This document shows, piece by piece, positions 1 through 5,024 of a stretch of DNA of 5,024 nucleotides. A model generated the notes under the pieces. That model saw only the letters and a program-made list of their open reading frames with translations. It searched no databases and had not been told where the DNA came from. Position numbers and translations under genes: made by a program. Each line of letters starts with the position of its first letter. Position 1 is the stretch's first letter. Source of the DNA: Betaproteobacteria bacterium (GTDB lineage Bacteria; Pseudomonadota; Gammaproteobacteria; Burkholderiales; Burkholderiaceae_D); NCBI GenBank assembly GCA_015655165.1, contig JAATFN010000395.1, positions 1-5,024 of the forward strand, given 5' to 3'.

Positions 1-1
1 A

Positions 2-586
2 ACCGATGTGCTGGCACAAGCCGACTCCGAATTCCATATCGCTGCACAACAGGTATTTGATGTATTAAGCAAAAGTATGGAGGCCACACAATGCCGACTC
101 ACCGATGCAGATGAACAATTGGATATATGGCGTCAAACCTATATCAGCGCATCGGCTTATGAGGCATGGCAAGTGCATGGACAATGGATTGAAGCAACCC
201 ATCCAGTCTTTGGCCCTGCAGTACAAGGGCGTTGGGATATGGCCAAAAATACCTCTGCCGAGAAAGCGGCGGCAGCACGTACAAAACAGGCCGCTATTAA
301 AACGCTGGTACGCAGTTTGCTGGACAATAATACTGTTGCCGTCATTCCTTCTGCTGCGAGTGTTGCGCCATTGCGTGACACGCCATCGGATCAAATTGAT
401 ATGATTCGTACCAGAACATTCAGAATCACTTGTATTGCAGGTTTATCAGGATTGCCGCAAGTGAGCTTGCCAATGGTAGCCGCCAATGGATTACCGATTG
501 GCATTTCACTACTGGGCCCGGCCGGTAGCGATCTGGCTTTGATTCGTCTTGCAACGACTGTAGCGGCAACGTTGTCACGCAAGTAA
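2..586 (+). CDS. Amidase-signature family hydrolase, C-terminal part (5' end outside the window)
   Basis: The frame is open from base 2, so the gene begins before the window; about 194 codons of a protein that is usually 370-480 residues are visible. The motif 'AGLSGLPQVSLP' followed by 'GLPIGISLLGPAGSD' is the conserved C-terminal end of amidase-signature enzymes, which hydrolyse C-N amide bonds with a Ser-cisSer-Lys triad. The triad lies in the missing N-terminal part, so activity cannot be judged here. The upstream stretch with 'HGQWIEATHPVFGPAVQGR' resembles the indole-acetamide hydrolase (AMI1)-like branch rather than GatA or allophanate hydrolase, but the substrate cannot be assigned. 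No signal or membrane segment is visible. It is followed after 33 nt, without a terminator, by a GntR-family regulator that may control it. The family is secure; the subfamily is inference. Confidence 0.85.
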   Translation, partial: TDVLAQADSEFHIAAQQVFDVLSKSMEATQCRLTDADEQLDIWRQTYISASAYEAWQVHGQWIEATHPVFGPAVQGRWDMAKNTSAEKAAAARTKQAAIKTLVRSLLDNNTVAVIPSAASVAPLRDTPSDQIDMIRTRTFRITCIAGLSGLPQVSLPMVAANGLPIGISLLGPAGSDLALIRLATTVAATLSRK

Positions 587-619
587 CAACGGGATACGCA
601 ATTTTAAAGAATAAATGCC

Positions 620-1399
620 ATGAGAGATATGTTGATGCCCACCAATACAATGCATACCACAGAAGATTCCGATCTGGCTGATACAGTCAATCCTTCTAGC
701 AAACAAGAAACTGCACGCGGTCAAGCAGGTCATGAAGATGTTGTTTTACGCATTTATCAAACGGTATTTGATAGTGTCATGAGCCAACGTTTAACACCTG
801 GCACAAAACTGCCGGAAGCGGCATTAAGTACATTATTCGGTGTTGGCAGAGCTGTTGTGCAAAAAGCCCTGCAAAAACTGGCCCATGATCATATCGTTGA
901 ATTGCGTCCCAACCGGGGTGCTGTTGTTTCAACACCGACGCCTGAAGAAGTACGGGAAATATTCGATGCACGACGTGCATTGGAATCGGCGACATTAACA
1001 CTGGCGATCAAACGCATTACCAAATCCGATATTAAAAAATTACGCAAACAATTATCGGAAGAACATGAGGTCATGCATCGCTTTGAACAAACCGACTGGT
1101 CCCGTCTGGCCAGTTCGTTTCATATGCGTATTGCCGAATTTTCCCATAACCCGACGTTGATTCGTTATATGAACGAACTCATCTCGCGCTGCTCTTTACT
1201 GGTGGCACTCTATGAGCCAAGTGGTCATGCAAGCTGCGAGCATGACGAACATGCACGTATTGTCGATTTAATCGAACAAGGCAAGACAGAAGAAGCCGTT
1301 GCCGCAATGGTGATACATCTCGCGTCTCTGGAAAACCACATCCATCTCGTTATTCAACAATCAGGCAATACACTGGCACGCATGCTTGGTATGCGCTAA
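620..1399 (+). CDS. GntR-family transcriptional regulator, FadR/FCD subfamily
   Basis: A 259-residue protein with a low-complexity N-terminal tail (about 1-38), a GntR winged helix-turn-helix (about 40-107, with 'LTPGTKLPEAALSTLFGVGR' and the wing 'RPNRGAVVSTPT') and an all-helical FCD effector domain (about 110-245). Proteins of this kind are usually dimeric repressors that release DNA on binding a small carboxylate or amide-related metabolite. Three FCD metal-ligand histidines seem present (H168, H211, H233), but the usual Asp four residues before the first His appears to be Ala164. It lies 33 nt after the amidase gene with no terminator between, suggesting co-transcription and possibly control of that amide-degrading locus; this is inference. 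The start is uncertain: ATG at 620 has a poor ribosome site, while ATG at 635 has GAGAGA 7 nt upstream (622-627) and would give 254 residues. Confidence 0.9.
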   Translation: MRDMLMPTNTMHTTEDSDLADTVNPSSKQETARGQAGHEDVVLRIYQTVFDSVMSQRLTPGTKLPEAALSTLFGVGRAVVQKALQKLAHDHIVELRPNRGAVVSTPTPEEVREIFDARRALESATLTLAIKRITKSDIKKLRKQLSEEHEVMHRFEQTDWSRLASSFHMRIAEFSHNPTLIRYMNELISRCSLLVALYEPSGHASCEHDEHARIVDLIEQGKTEEAVAAMVIHLASLENHIHLVIQQSGNTLARMLGMR

Positions 1400-1407
1400 T
1401 GGCGTAA

Positions 1408-1442
1408 AAAAAGGCCAGCAACGCAACATTGCCGGCCTTTTT
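1408..1442. terminator. Bidirectional intrinsic terminator between GntR gene and lipoprotein gene 1
   Basis: The stem pairs AAAAAGGCC-A-GCAA (1408-1421) with TTGC-C-GGCCTTTTT (1429-1442), with one A/C mismatch and a 7-nt loop. It begins 8 nt after the regulator's stop codon. The A tract on the 5' side (1406-1412) becomes a T tract on the other strand, so the same hairpin can also end the convergent - strand lipoprotein gene, whose stop is at 1459. Confidence 0.9.
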
Positions 1443-1458
1443 ATGTTGACTGAAACAA

Positions 1459-1665
1459 CTATCTTCTTCCAATCTGGTGACCGATCACGCCACCAACAGC
1501 GGCACCACCTGCCGTACCGATTCCGCTACCACCAGTTAAAATCGCACCTGCAACAGCACCGATACCTGCACCGGTTACTGTATTTTTATCGCGTCGCGTC
1601 ATAGGACTACATGCACTTAATATTCCAATAACCAACGTACAAATAATCACTTTTTTGACTACCAT
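1459..1665 (-). CDS. Small glycine-zipper lipoprotein (OsmB/YMGG-like), copy 1
   Basis: A 68-residue protein. Residues 1-18 form a lipoprotein signal: a Lys pair, a hydrophobic core, and the lipobox LSAC with the modified Cys19. Ser at position +2 suggests outer-membrane sorting. The mature part has a polar 'RRDKNT' stretch and then a Gly/Ala-rich region with repeated GxxxG spacing ('GAGIGAVAGA', 'GGAAVGGVIG') typical of glycine-zipper domains, ending in QIGRR. Related small lipoproteins (OsmB type) are osmotic or stationary-phase envelope proteins of unclear function; no activity is claimed here. The start at 1665 is chosen because GGAGAG (1673-1678) lies 7 nt upstream; the frame extends further but without a ribosome site. 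A close paralog lies at 2284-2487 beyond the DUF423 gene. It converges on the GntR gene and shares its terminator. Confidence 0.88.
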   Translation of the reverse strand: MVVKKVIICTLVIGILSACSPMTRRDKNTVTGAGIGAVAGAILTGGSGIGTAGGAAVGGVIGHQIGRR

Positions 1666-1699
1666 TATTTCACTCTCCGTTCCAAGTCGCATTGCCATG

Positions 1700-1711
1700 C
1701 ATGCGCGCATG
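1700..1711. repeat. 12-bp perfect palindrome in the leader of lipoprotein gene 1
   Basis: CATGCGCGCATG reads the same on both strands; an overlapping CATGCATG palindrome sits at 1696-1703. It lies about 35 nt upstream of the lipoprotein start, between its likely promoter and ribosome site. It could be a regulator site or simple chance; no function can be given. Confidence 0.35.
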
Positions 1712-1733
1712 TAAAGATAGCGCCGACGATATG

Positions 1734-1764
1734 TTTATACAATACTTGTTAATTCTGGTTGCAA
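1734..1764 (-). promoter_or_regulatory. Possible promoter of lipoprotein gene 1
   Basis: On the - strand, TTGCAA (1759-1764) and TATAAA (1734-1739) resemble sigma-70 -35 and -10 boxes, but the spacer is 19 nt, longer than ideal. Transcription from here would give a leader of about 60 nt that includes the palindrome at 1700-1711. The call is tentative. Confidence 0.3.
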
Positions 1765-1784
1765 AAGCTACAAACCAGACAACA

Positions 1785-1813
1785 TCGCAATGTCATGCCA
1801 GTTGTTTTACAAT
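1785..1813 (+). promoter_or_regulatory. Possible promoter of the DUF423 gene
   Basis: TACAAT (1808-1813) is a good -10 box about 26 nt before the start codon; the -35 position (1785-1790, TCGCAA) matches consensus at only three bases. It lies in the 174-nt divergent gap between lipoprotein gene 1 and the DUF423 gene. Tentative. Confidence 0.3.
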
Positions 1814-1839
1814 AGAGGAAACTAACATATCGGGGTACC

Positions 1840-2220
1840 ATGAATACGCGTTTATTTATTATTATTGCTGCGATCAACATGTTTATCGCTATTGGTGCGG
1901 GGGCATTTGGTGCACATGGCTTAAAACGTATCCTGAGTGCGGATATGCTTGCTGTGTGGCATACCGCAGTCACCTATCAGATCGCGCACGCGCTAGGCTT
2001 GTTTATTGTTACCCTGTTGTCCTACAAACTTGCTACACCATTGTTGTCTTGGTCGGCATACTTGATGTTGGGCGGGATCATTTTGTTTAGCGGCAGCCTG
2101 TATATCCTGTCCTTAACAGGCCTACGCCCATTAGGTGCCATTACCCCGATTGGCGGTGTGCTTTTTATGGTCTCCTGGTTACTCGTCATTATTGCGGCAT
2201 GCAAAGCAGACAATCTTTAA
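1840..2220 (+). CDS. DUF423 (YgdD-type) small integral membrane protein
   Basis: A 126-residue protein with four likely transmembrane segments at about 5-25, 43-62, 71-92 and 98-120. It carries the conserved features of the DUF423 family: 'GAFGAHGL' after the first segment, 'VWHTAVTYQIAHALGL' around residue 45, 'LFSGSLYILSLTG' around 82-94, and 'GAITPIGG' around 99-106. The length is normal for the family. It is an inner-membrane protein found in many bacteria; its biochemical function is not established. The ATG at 1840 fits the family N-terminus; the ribosome site is weak (GGGG at 1832-1835, with GAGGAA too far upstream at 1815-1820). The gene stands alone on the + strand between two - strand lipoprotein paralogs and ends in a strong palindromic terminator. 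Confidence 0.93.
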   Translation: MNTRLFIIIAAINMFIAIGAGAFGAHGLKRILSADMLAVWHTAVTYQIAHALGLFIVTLLSYKLATPLLSWSAYLMLGGIILFSGSLYILSLTGLRPLGAITPIGGVLFMVSWLLVIIAACKADNL

Positions 2221-2237
2221 GTAACGGCACAAGTATA

Positions 2238-2267
2238 AAAAAAACCGACAACGTTGTCGGTTTTTTT
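2238..2267. terminator. Perfectly palindromic bidirectional terminator
   Basis: A 30-nt perfect palindrome: seven A, the core CCGACAACGTTGTCGG (2245-2260), then seven T. Both strands show a GC-rich stem followed by a U tract, so it can end the DUF423 gene (stop at 2220) and the convergent lipoprotein gene 2 (stop at 2284). Confidence 0.93.
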
Positions 2268-2283
2268 ACGACTTGAACAACCG

Positions 2284-2487
2284 TTATTTACCGATCTGGT
2301 TTCCGATGACACCACCAACTGCGGCACCACCAACAGTACCCAAAGCACCACCAGTCAAAACAGCACCTGCCACACCCCCAATACCGGCACCTGCTGCTGT
2401 ATTTTTATCGCGCTGACTCATATTGCCACATGCACTTAACGCGCCGATGATTAATAAGACAAGCGTACTATTTTTTAATATATTCAT
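2284..2487 (-). CDS. Small glycine-zipper lipoprotein (OsmB/YMGG-like), copy 2
   Basis: A 67-residue protein with a lipoprotein signal at 1-19 and the lipobox LSAC leading to Cys20; Gly follows the Cys. The mature part has a polar 'SQRDKNT' stretch and a Gly/Ala-rich domain with GxxxG spacing ('GAGIGGVAGA', 'GGAAVGGVIG'), ending in NQIGK. By hand alignment about 35 of 48 mature residues match copy 1 at 1459-1665, with a single one-residue gap. The start at 2487 is chosen because GGAG lies 6 nt upstream; the frame continues upstream to 2649, but that part runs through the ispH terminator and is unlikely to be translated. A likely promoter sits at 2513-2540. Family role (envelope, perhaps stress related) is known only loosely; function here is unassigned. 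Confidence 0.88.
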   Translation of the reverse strand: MNILKNSTLVLLIIGALSACGNMSQRDKNTAAGAGIGGVAGAVLTGGALGTVGGAAVGGVIGNQIGK

Positions 2488-2512
2488 GATCCGCTCCATT
2501 AGTCCAACTAGT

Positions 2513-2540
2513 TTTATACGTTTTGCAGAAAATGTCACAA
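2513..2540 (-). promoter_or_regulatory. Likely promoter of lipoprotein gene 2
   Basis: On the - strand, TTGTGA (2535-2540), a 16-nt spacer and TATAAA (2513-2518) form a plausible sigma-70 promoter. Transcription would begin near 2506, giving a short leader of about 19 nt that contains the GGAG ribosome site. Confidence 0.45.
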
Positions 2541-2616
2541 AAGCGCATTTACACAGTAGGCCTTTAACGGCAAGAACACAAAGAATGTTAACTATGGTTG
2601 CAATATAGTTATCCAT

Positions 2617-2643
2617 AAAAAAAGCACCGGTTAACAGTGCTTT
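2617..2643 (-). terminator. Intrinsic terminator of the fkpB-ispH operon
   Basis: Read on the - strand, AAAGCAC and GTGCTTT form a stem with a 9-nt loop, followed by a run of seven T in all (2617-2623 on the complement). It lies about 20 nt after the ispH stop codon and before the lipoprotein gene 2 promoter, separating the two units. Confidence 0.85.
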
Positions 2644-2663
2644 GGGCATGATATCACGACAAT

Positions 2664-3650
2664 TTACTCTGTTGTCGCGTTTGCCTGACGCCGTTCGCCA
2701 CCACTCAAGCCTTTCGGCAGGGGAAATGTGACATGCTCTTCAATACCGTCCAGTTTTCTGACGCTTTTGGCACCGATTTCTTTTAACCGGTCAATCACCG
2801 CCTGTACCAAGACTTCTGGCGCCGATGCACCGGCTGTCACGCCAATACGTACTTTACCAGCCAACCATGCAGGATCGACCAAAGATGCCTGATCAATCAT
2901 ATACGCTGGCACCCCTTTTTTCTCGGCGACTTCGCGCAAGCGGTTCGAATTCGAGCTATTCGGGCTACCAACAACAATCACCACATCAACTTGTGGCGCC
3001 ATAAATTTGACCGCTTCCTGACGATTGGTCGTAGCATAACAAATATCCCCCTTTTTAGGCTCGGCAATCATCGGATATTTGTTTTTAAGGGCAGCAATGA
3101 TATCTGTTGTGTCGTCAACCGATAACGTCGTTTGCGATACATACGCCAGATTCTGGGGATTGCGTACATCCAGTTTTAATACATCATCGACTGTTTCGAC
3201 CAGATAGATACCCTCATCGACCTGTCCCATGGTACCTTCGACTTCCGGATGGCCTTCATGACCGATCATGATGATTTCACGATCTTCGCGACGCATTTTA
3301 GCGACTTCCATATGGACTTTAGTCACTAAAGGGCATGTCGCATTAAATACCGACAGACCACGCACCTTCGCTTCTTCTTCTACAGCCTTAGATACACCAT
3401 GTGCTGAAAACACAACCGTATTACCAGCAGGGACCTCGTCTAATTCATCGACAAAAATAGCTCCCTTGCTGCGCAGGTCAGCCACAACATAGGCATTATG
3501 GACAATCTCGTGGCGCACATAGATCGGCGCACCAAACTGGGCCAATGCCCGTTCAACGATTTCAATTGCACGATCAACACCCGCACAAAACCCTCTAGGC
3601 TGTGCCAGTATCACTTCTTGATCATGTTGTTCCATCTTGGCGTCTTTCAT
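2664..3650 (-). CDS. ispH: 4-hydroxy-3-methylbut-2-enyl diphosphate reductase (IspH/LytB)
   Basis: IspH performs the last step of the MEP pathway in the cytoplasm, reducing HMBPP to isopentenyl and dimethylallyl diphosphate with a 4Fe-4S cluster. With the start at 3650 the protein has 328 residues, slightly longer than E. coli IspH (316). The three cluster cysteines are present: Cys22 in '[19 protein letters not shown]', Cys106 in '[16 protein letters not shown]', Cys204 in '[13 protein letters not shown]'. Substrate-binding residues also match: H47 ('YVRHEIVHN'), H84 ('SAHGV'), H134 and E136 in '[14 protein letters not shown]', 'QTTLSVDD', and the SSNSNR diphosphate loop (about 232-237). All key residues are intact. 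The start is uncertain: TTG at 3656 has an AAGAAG-like site nearby, ATG at 3650 has none, and ATG at 3635 would give 323 residues and also fits the family. It follows fkpB by 27 nt and is followed by a terminator. Confidence 0.98.
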   Translation of the reverse strand: MKDAKMEQHDQEVILAQPRGFCAGVDRAIEIVERALAQFGAPIYVRHEIVHNAYVVADLRSKGAIFVDELDEVPAGNTVVFSAHGVSKAVEEEAKVRGLSVFNATCPLVTKVHMEVAKMRREDREIIMIGHEGHPEVEGTMGQVDEGIYLVETVDDVLKLDVRNPQNLAYVSQTTLSVDDTTDIIAALKNKYPMIAEPKKGDICYATTNRQEAVKFMAPQVDVVIVVGSPNSSNSNRLREVAEKKGVPAYMIDQASLVDPAWLAGKVRIGVTAGASAPEVLVQAVIDRLKEIGAKSVRKLDGIEEHVTFPLPKGLSGGERRQANATTE

Positions 3651-3677
3651 TAACAACGTACGCTTCTTTCAATCTTT

Positions 3678-4133
3678 TTACAAAATACCGATAATTTTGA
3701 CTTCAAACCTGACCGTCTGACCGGCTAATGGATGATTGAAATCAAACAAGGCACTTTCGCCATCGAGTTCACGCAACACACCCGCAAAACGTCCGCCACC
3801 CGGTGCTGCAAAATCGACCAGGTCGCCAATACGGTACTCTTCGCCGAATTCGGAATTCTCGCGCAGCGTTGCCATTGAAATATGCTGCAGCAATTCCGGA
3901 TTACGCGGACCAAATGCCTGCTCGGGCGGTAACTCGAATACCTTGTGTGCACCCTCTGGCAAACCTAATAAACAGGCTTCGAGAAACGGTGCTAACTGGC
4001 CATGGCCAAACTGCAATGTTGCAGGATTCTCGTCAAAAGTACTGACAATGCTTTCTCCCTCTTGAGACGCCAAACGATAGTGCAATGTAAGGTATGCATT
4101 TTCAGTAACAACTGGAGCCGTAACATTAGACAT
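3678..4133 (-). CDS. fkpB: FKBP-type peptidyl-prolyl cis-trans isomerase, SlpA type
   Basis: A 151-residue protein, close to the E. coli SlpA/FkpB length (149). It has an FKBP fold split by an insert-in-flap chaperone domain: the first FKBP part at about 1-75 ('LTLHYRL', 'QFGHGQLAPFLEACLLGL', 'ELPPEQAFGPRNPELLQ'), the flap insert at about 76-125, and the closing 'DFNHPLAGQTVRFEV' at 131-145, which is the SlyD/SlpA signature. There is no His-rich tail, which favours SlpA over SlyD. The enzyme assists proline isomerisation and folding in the cytoplasm. The frame is open up to 4205, but the start at 4133 matches the family N-terminus. No Shine-Dalgarno sequence precedes it; the leader is pyrimidine- and A/T-rich. 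It is first in an operon with ispH, a pairing common in proteobacteria. Confidence 0.94.
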   Translation of the reverse strand: MSNVTAPVVTENAYLTLHYRLASQEGESIVSTFDENPATLQFGHGQLAPFLEACLLGLPEGAHKVFELPPEQAFGPRNPELLQHISMATLRENSEFGEEYRIGDLVDFAAPGGGRFAGVLRELDGESALFDFNHPLAGQTVRFEVKIIGIL

Positions 4134-4164
4134 AAAATGAGAAGAAATAATCAAATAAGCCATT

Positions 4165-4170
4165 ATTGTA
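4165..4170 (-). promoter_or_regulatory. Possible -10 box for fkpB-ispH
   Basis: TACAAT on the - strand differs from the -10 consensus at one base and would start transcription near 4158, about 25 nt before the fkpB ATG. No good -35 box is visible at 16-18 nt. A second candidate farther upstream is TTGCAA (complement of 4264-4269) with TATTTA 18 nt on. The 255-nt region 4134-4388 holds no gene that I can see. Confidence 0.25.
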
Positions 4171-4319
4171 AGCCACGTTACCCTATCTCGTGCGAAAACA
4201 CACATGTTTAGGATTGCCGATTCAACATGCTGGTTCAGATAAATAGCGTGATAAAACAGTAGCTTGCAAAATTGTTAAATTAAAAAATAGGTTATGACAC
4301 ATTTATTTTACACAAGTCA

Positions 4320-4348
4320 TTGAAAAATATACTTTTTTTCTATATACT
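4320..4348 (+). promoter_or_regulatory. Sigma-70 promoter of rpmB-rpmG
   Basis: TTGAAA (4320-4325), a spacer of exactly 17 nt and TATACT (4343-4348) make a near-consensus promoter. The upstream stretch is A/T-rich (ATTTATTTTA at 4301-4310 and an A-rich run at 4275-4289), which resembles an UP element expected for a ribosomal protein gene. The start of transcription should be near 4355, giving a leader of about 34 nt with a weak TTTCC/GGAAA hairpin (4355-4370) just before the ribosome site. Confidence 0.8.
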
Positions 4349-4388
4349 TGCGTTTTTCCAATTTCGGAAATTCTAGAAGGAGTAAAAC

Positions 4389-4625
4389 ATGGCGCGTGTT
4401 TGCCAAGTCACCGGGAAAGGGCCGATGGTCGGCAACAATGTTTCCCATGCGAACAACAAAACCAAACGTCGTTTTTTGCCTAACCTGCAAAATCGTCGTA
4501 TTTTTGTTGAATCTGAGAACCGCTGGGTTTCCCTGCGTTTGTCCAACGCTGGTTTGCGTATCATCGACAAGATCGGCATTGATGCCGTTTTAGCTGATTT
4601 GCGCGCTCGTGGCGAAAAAGTCTAA
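4389..4625 (+). CDS. rpmB: 50S ribosomal protein L28
   Basis: A 78-residue protein, the normal length for proteobacterial L28. It opens with '[20 protein letters not shown]' and continues with '[13 protein letters not shown]', '[20 protein letters not shown]' and 'RIIDKIGID', all typical of L28, a basic protein of the large subunit. It has a single Cys and no zinc-binding CxxC pairs, as is usual in this group. A strong ribosome site AAGGAG (4377-4382) lies 6 nt before the ATG. It is the first gene of a two-gene operon with rpmG, 26 nt downstream, the usual arrangement of L28 and L33 genes. Confidence 0.98.
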   Translation: MARVCQVTGKGPMVGNNVSHANNKTKRRFLPNLQNRRIFVESENRWVSLRLSNAGLRIIDKIGIDAVLADLRARGEKV

Positions 4626-4651
4626 CAACTGCAGAGTAAAGGAAATCTATT

Positions 4652-4819
4652 ATGGCTAAATCAGGCCGCGATAAAATCAAGTTGGAATCGACTGCAGGTA
4701 CAGGTCACTTCTATACAACGACAAAGAACAAACGTACAACACCAGAAAAGATCGAGATCAGCAAGTTCGATCCTAAGGCACGTAAGCACGTCGTGTACAA
4801 AGAAACAAAGATCAAATAA
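4652..4819 (+). CDS. rpmG: 50S ribosomal protein L33
   Basis: A 55-residue protein beginning '[20 protein letters not shown]', then '[20 protein letters not shown]' and ending in ETKIK: the full length of bacterial L33, a large-subunit protein near the tRNA exit site. It contains no cysteine, so it is the zinc-independent (C-minus) form. The ribosome site AAGGA (4639-4643) lies 8 nt before the ATG. It is transcribed with rpmB and is followed by a strong terminator. Confidence 0.98.
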   Translation: MAKSGRDKIKLESTAGTGHFYTTTKNKRTTPEKIEISKFDPKARKHVVYKETKIK

Positions 4820-4838
4820 TCTGATATTTGCTTCACGC

Positions 4839-4870
4839 AAAAAGCTCCGGCACAGTCGGAGCTTTTTTTT
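4839..4870 (+). terminator. Intrinsic terminator of rpmB-rpmG
   Basis: The stem AAAAAGCTCCG (4839-4849) pairs perfectly with CGGAGCTTTTT (4857-4867) around a 7-nt loop and is followed by a run of eight T in all (4863-4870). It starts 20 nt after the rpmG stop codon. Confidence 0.95.
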
Positions 4871-4933
4871 GGTTCTTTACATATGCACATGCAACGCAAA
4901 TCCAGTCTTTAGAAACAGACTTGCACCATCACA

Positions 4934-4962
4934 ATCAACGCCACACACTGCATGGCGTTGAT
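4934..4962. repeat. Inverted repeat (9-bp arms) downstream of rpmG
   Basis: ATCAACGCC (4934-4942) and GGCGTTGAT (4954-4962) are perfect inverted arms around an 11-nt centre. No T tract follows on either strand, so it does not look like a standard terminator. Nothing else recognisable occupies 4871-5024. Confidence 0.55.
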
Positions 4963-5024
4963 CTTGGCAACAATTAGCGTCTTAGTTGTGACACATCTCG
5001 CACGGCACCCCGATCAGCAGAGGT

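Noticed and set aside
1692..2090. 132-codon + strand open frame across the gap and start of the DUF423 gene
   Set aside because: It overlaps the DUF423 gene in another frame, its product looks random, and the DUF423 product matches a known family.
2488..2649. N-terminal extension of lipoprotein 2 up to 2649
   Set aside because: The extension would start inside the ispH terminator and push the lipoprotein signal to an internal position; the GGAG-preceded start at 2487 is better.
3268..3492. Open + strand frame antisense to ispH
   Set aside because: It is a shadow of the conserved ispH coding sequence with no ribosome site or family features.
4348..4593. 81-codon + strand frame overlapping rpmB
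   Set aside because: It is an alternative frame of the well-supported rpmB gene.
4987..5002. CRP-like site (TGTGA, 6 nt, TCGCA)
   Set aside because: One half is imperfect and no promoter or gene is visible nearby; chance is a sufficient explanation.
4952..5024. Open + strand frame from ATG at 4952 to the window end
   Set aside because: Only 24 codons are visible, there is no ribosome site, and the sequence is not recognisable.

Overview
The window looks like a stretch of chromosome from a betaproteobacterium (order Burkholderiales, possibly near Oxalobacteraceae) with moderately low GC, judged by eye. The clues are IspH next to an SlpA-type FKBP isomerase, divergent from rpmB-rpmG, and the wording of the IspH and ribosomal proteins. 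The family-level placement is inference. Most of the content is ordinary housekeeping. I see no phage, insertion sequence, CRISPR, toxin-antitoxin or defence genes.

Left part (1-1442, + strand): the C-terminal part of an amidase-signature hydrolase, cut by the window edge, is followed 33 nt later by a GntR/FCD-family regulator. No terminator separates them, so they are probably one transcription unit. A strong hairpin ends it.

Middle part (1443-2490): two very similar small glycine-zipper lipoprotein genes lie on the - strand, on either side of a + strand gene for a DUF423 membrane protein. Each lipoprotein gene converges on a + strand neighbour (GntR gene or DUF423 gene) and shares an A/T-flanked, apparently bidirectional terminator with it. 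The two lipoproteins are about 70% identical over the mature region and are clear paralogs.

Right part (2617-4870): on the - strand, fkpB (SlpA-type peptidyl-prolyl isomerase) and ispH (last enzyme of the MEP isoprenoid pathway) form an operon with a 27-nt gap, ending in a simple terminator. Divergent from it, a near-consensus sigma-70 promoter with an A/T-rich upstream stretch drives rpmB-rpmG (ribosomal proteins L28 and L33), which ends at another strong terminator. The 255-nt divergent region between fkpB and rpmB holds only promoters and leaders.

The last about 150 nt (4871-5024) contain an inverted repeat but no recognisable gene. The most notable points are the duplicated lipoprotein module, the fkpB start without a Shine-Dalgarno sequence, the apparent loss of one FCD metal ligand in the GntR protein, and the unexplained hairpin at the right end.
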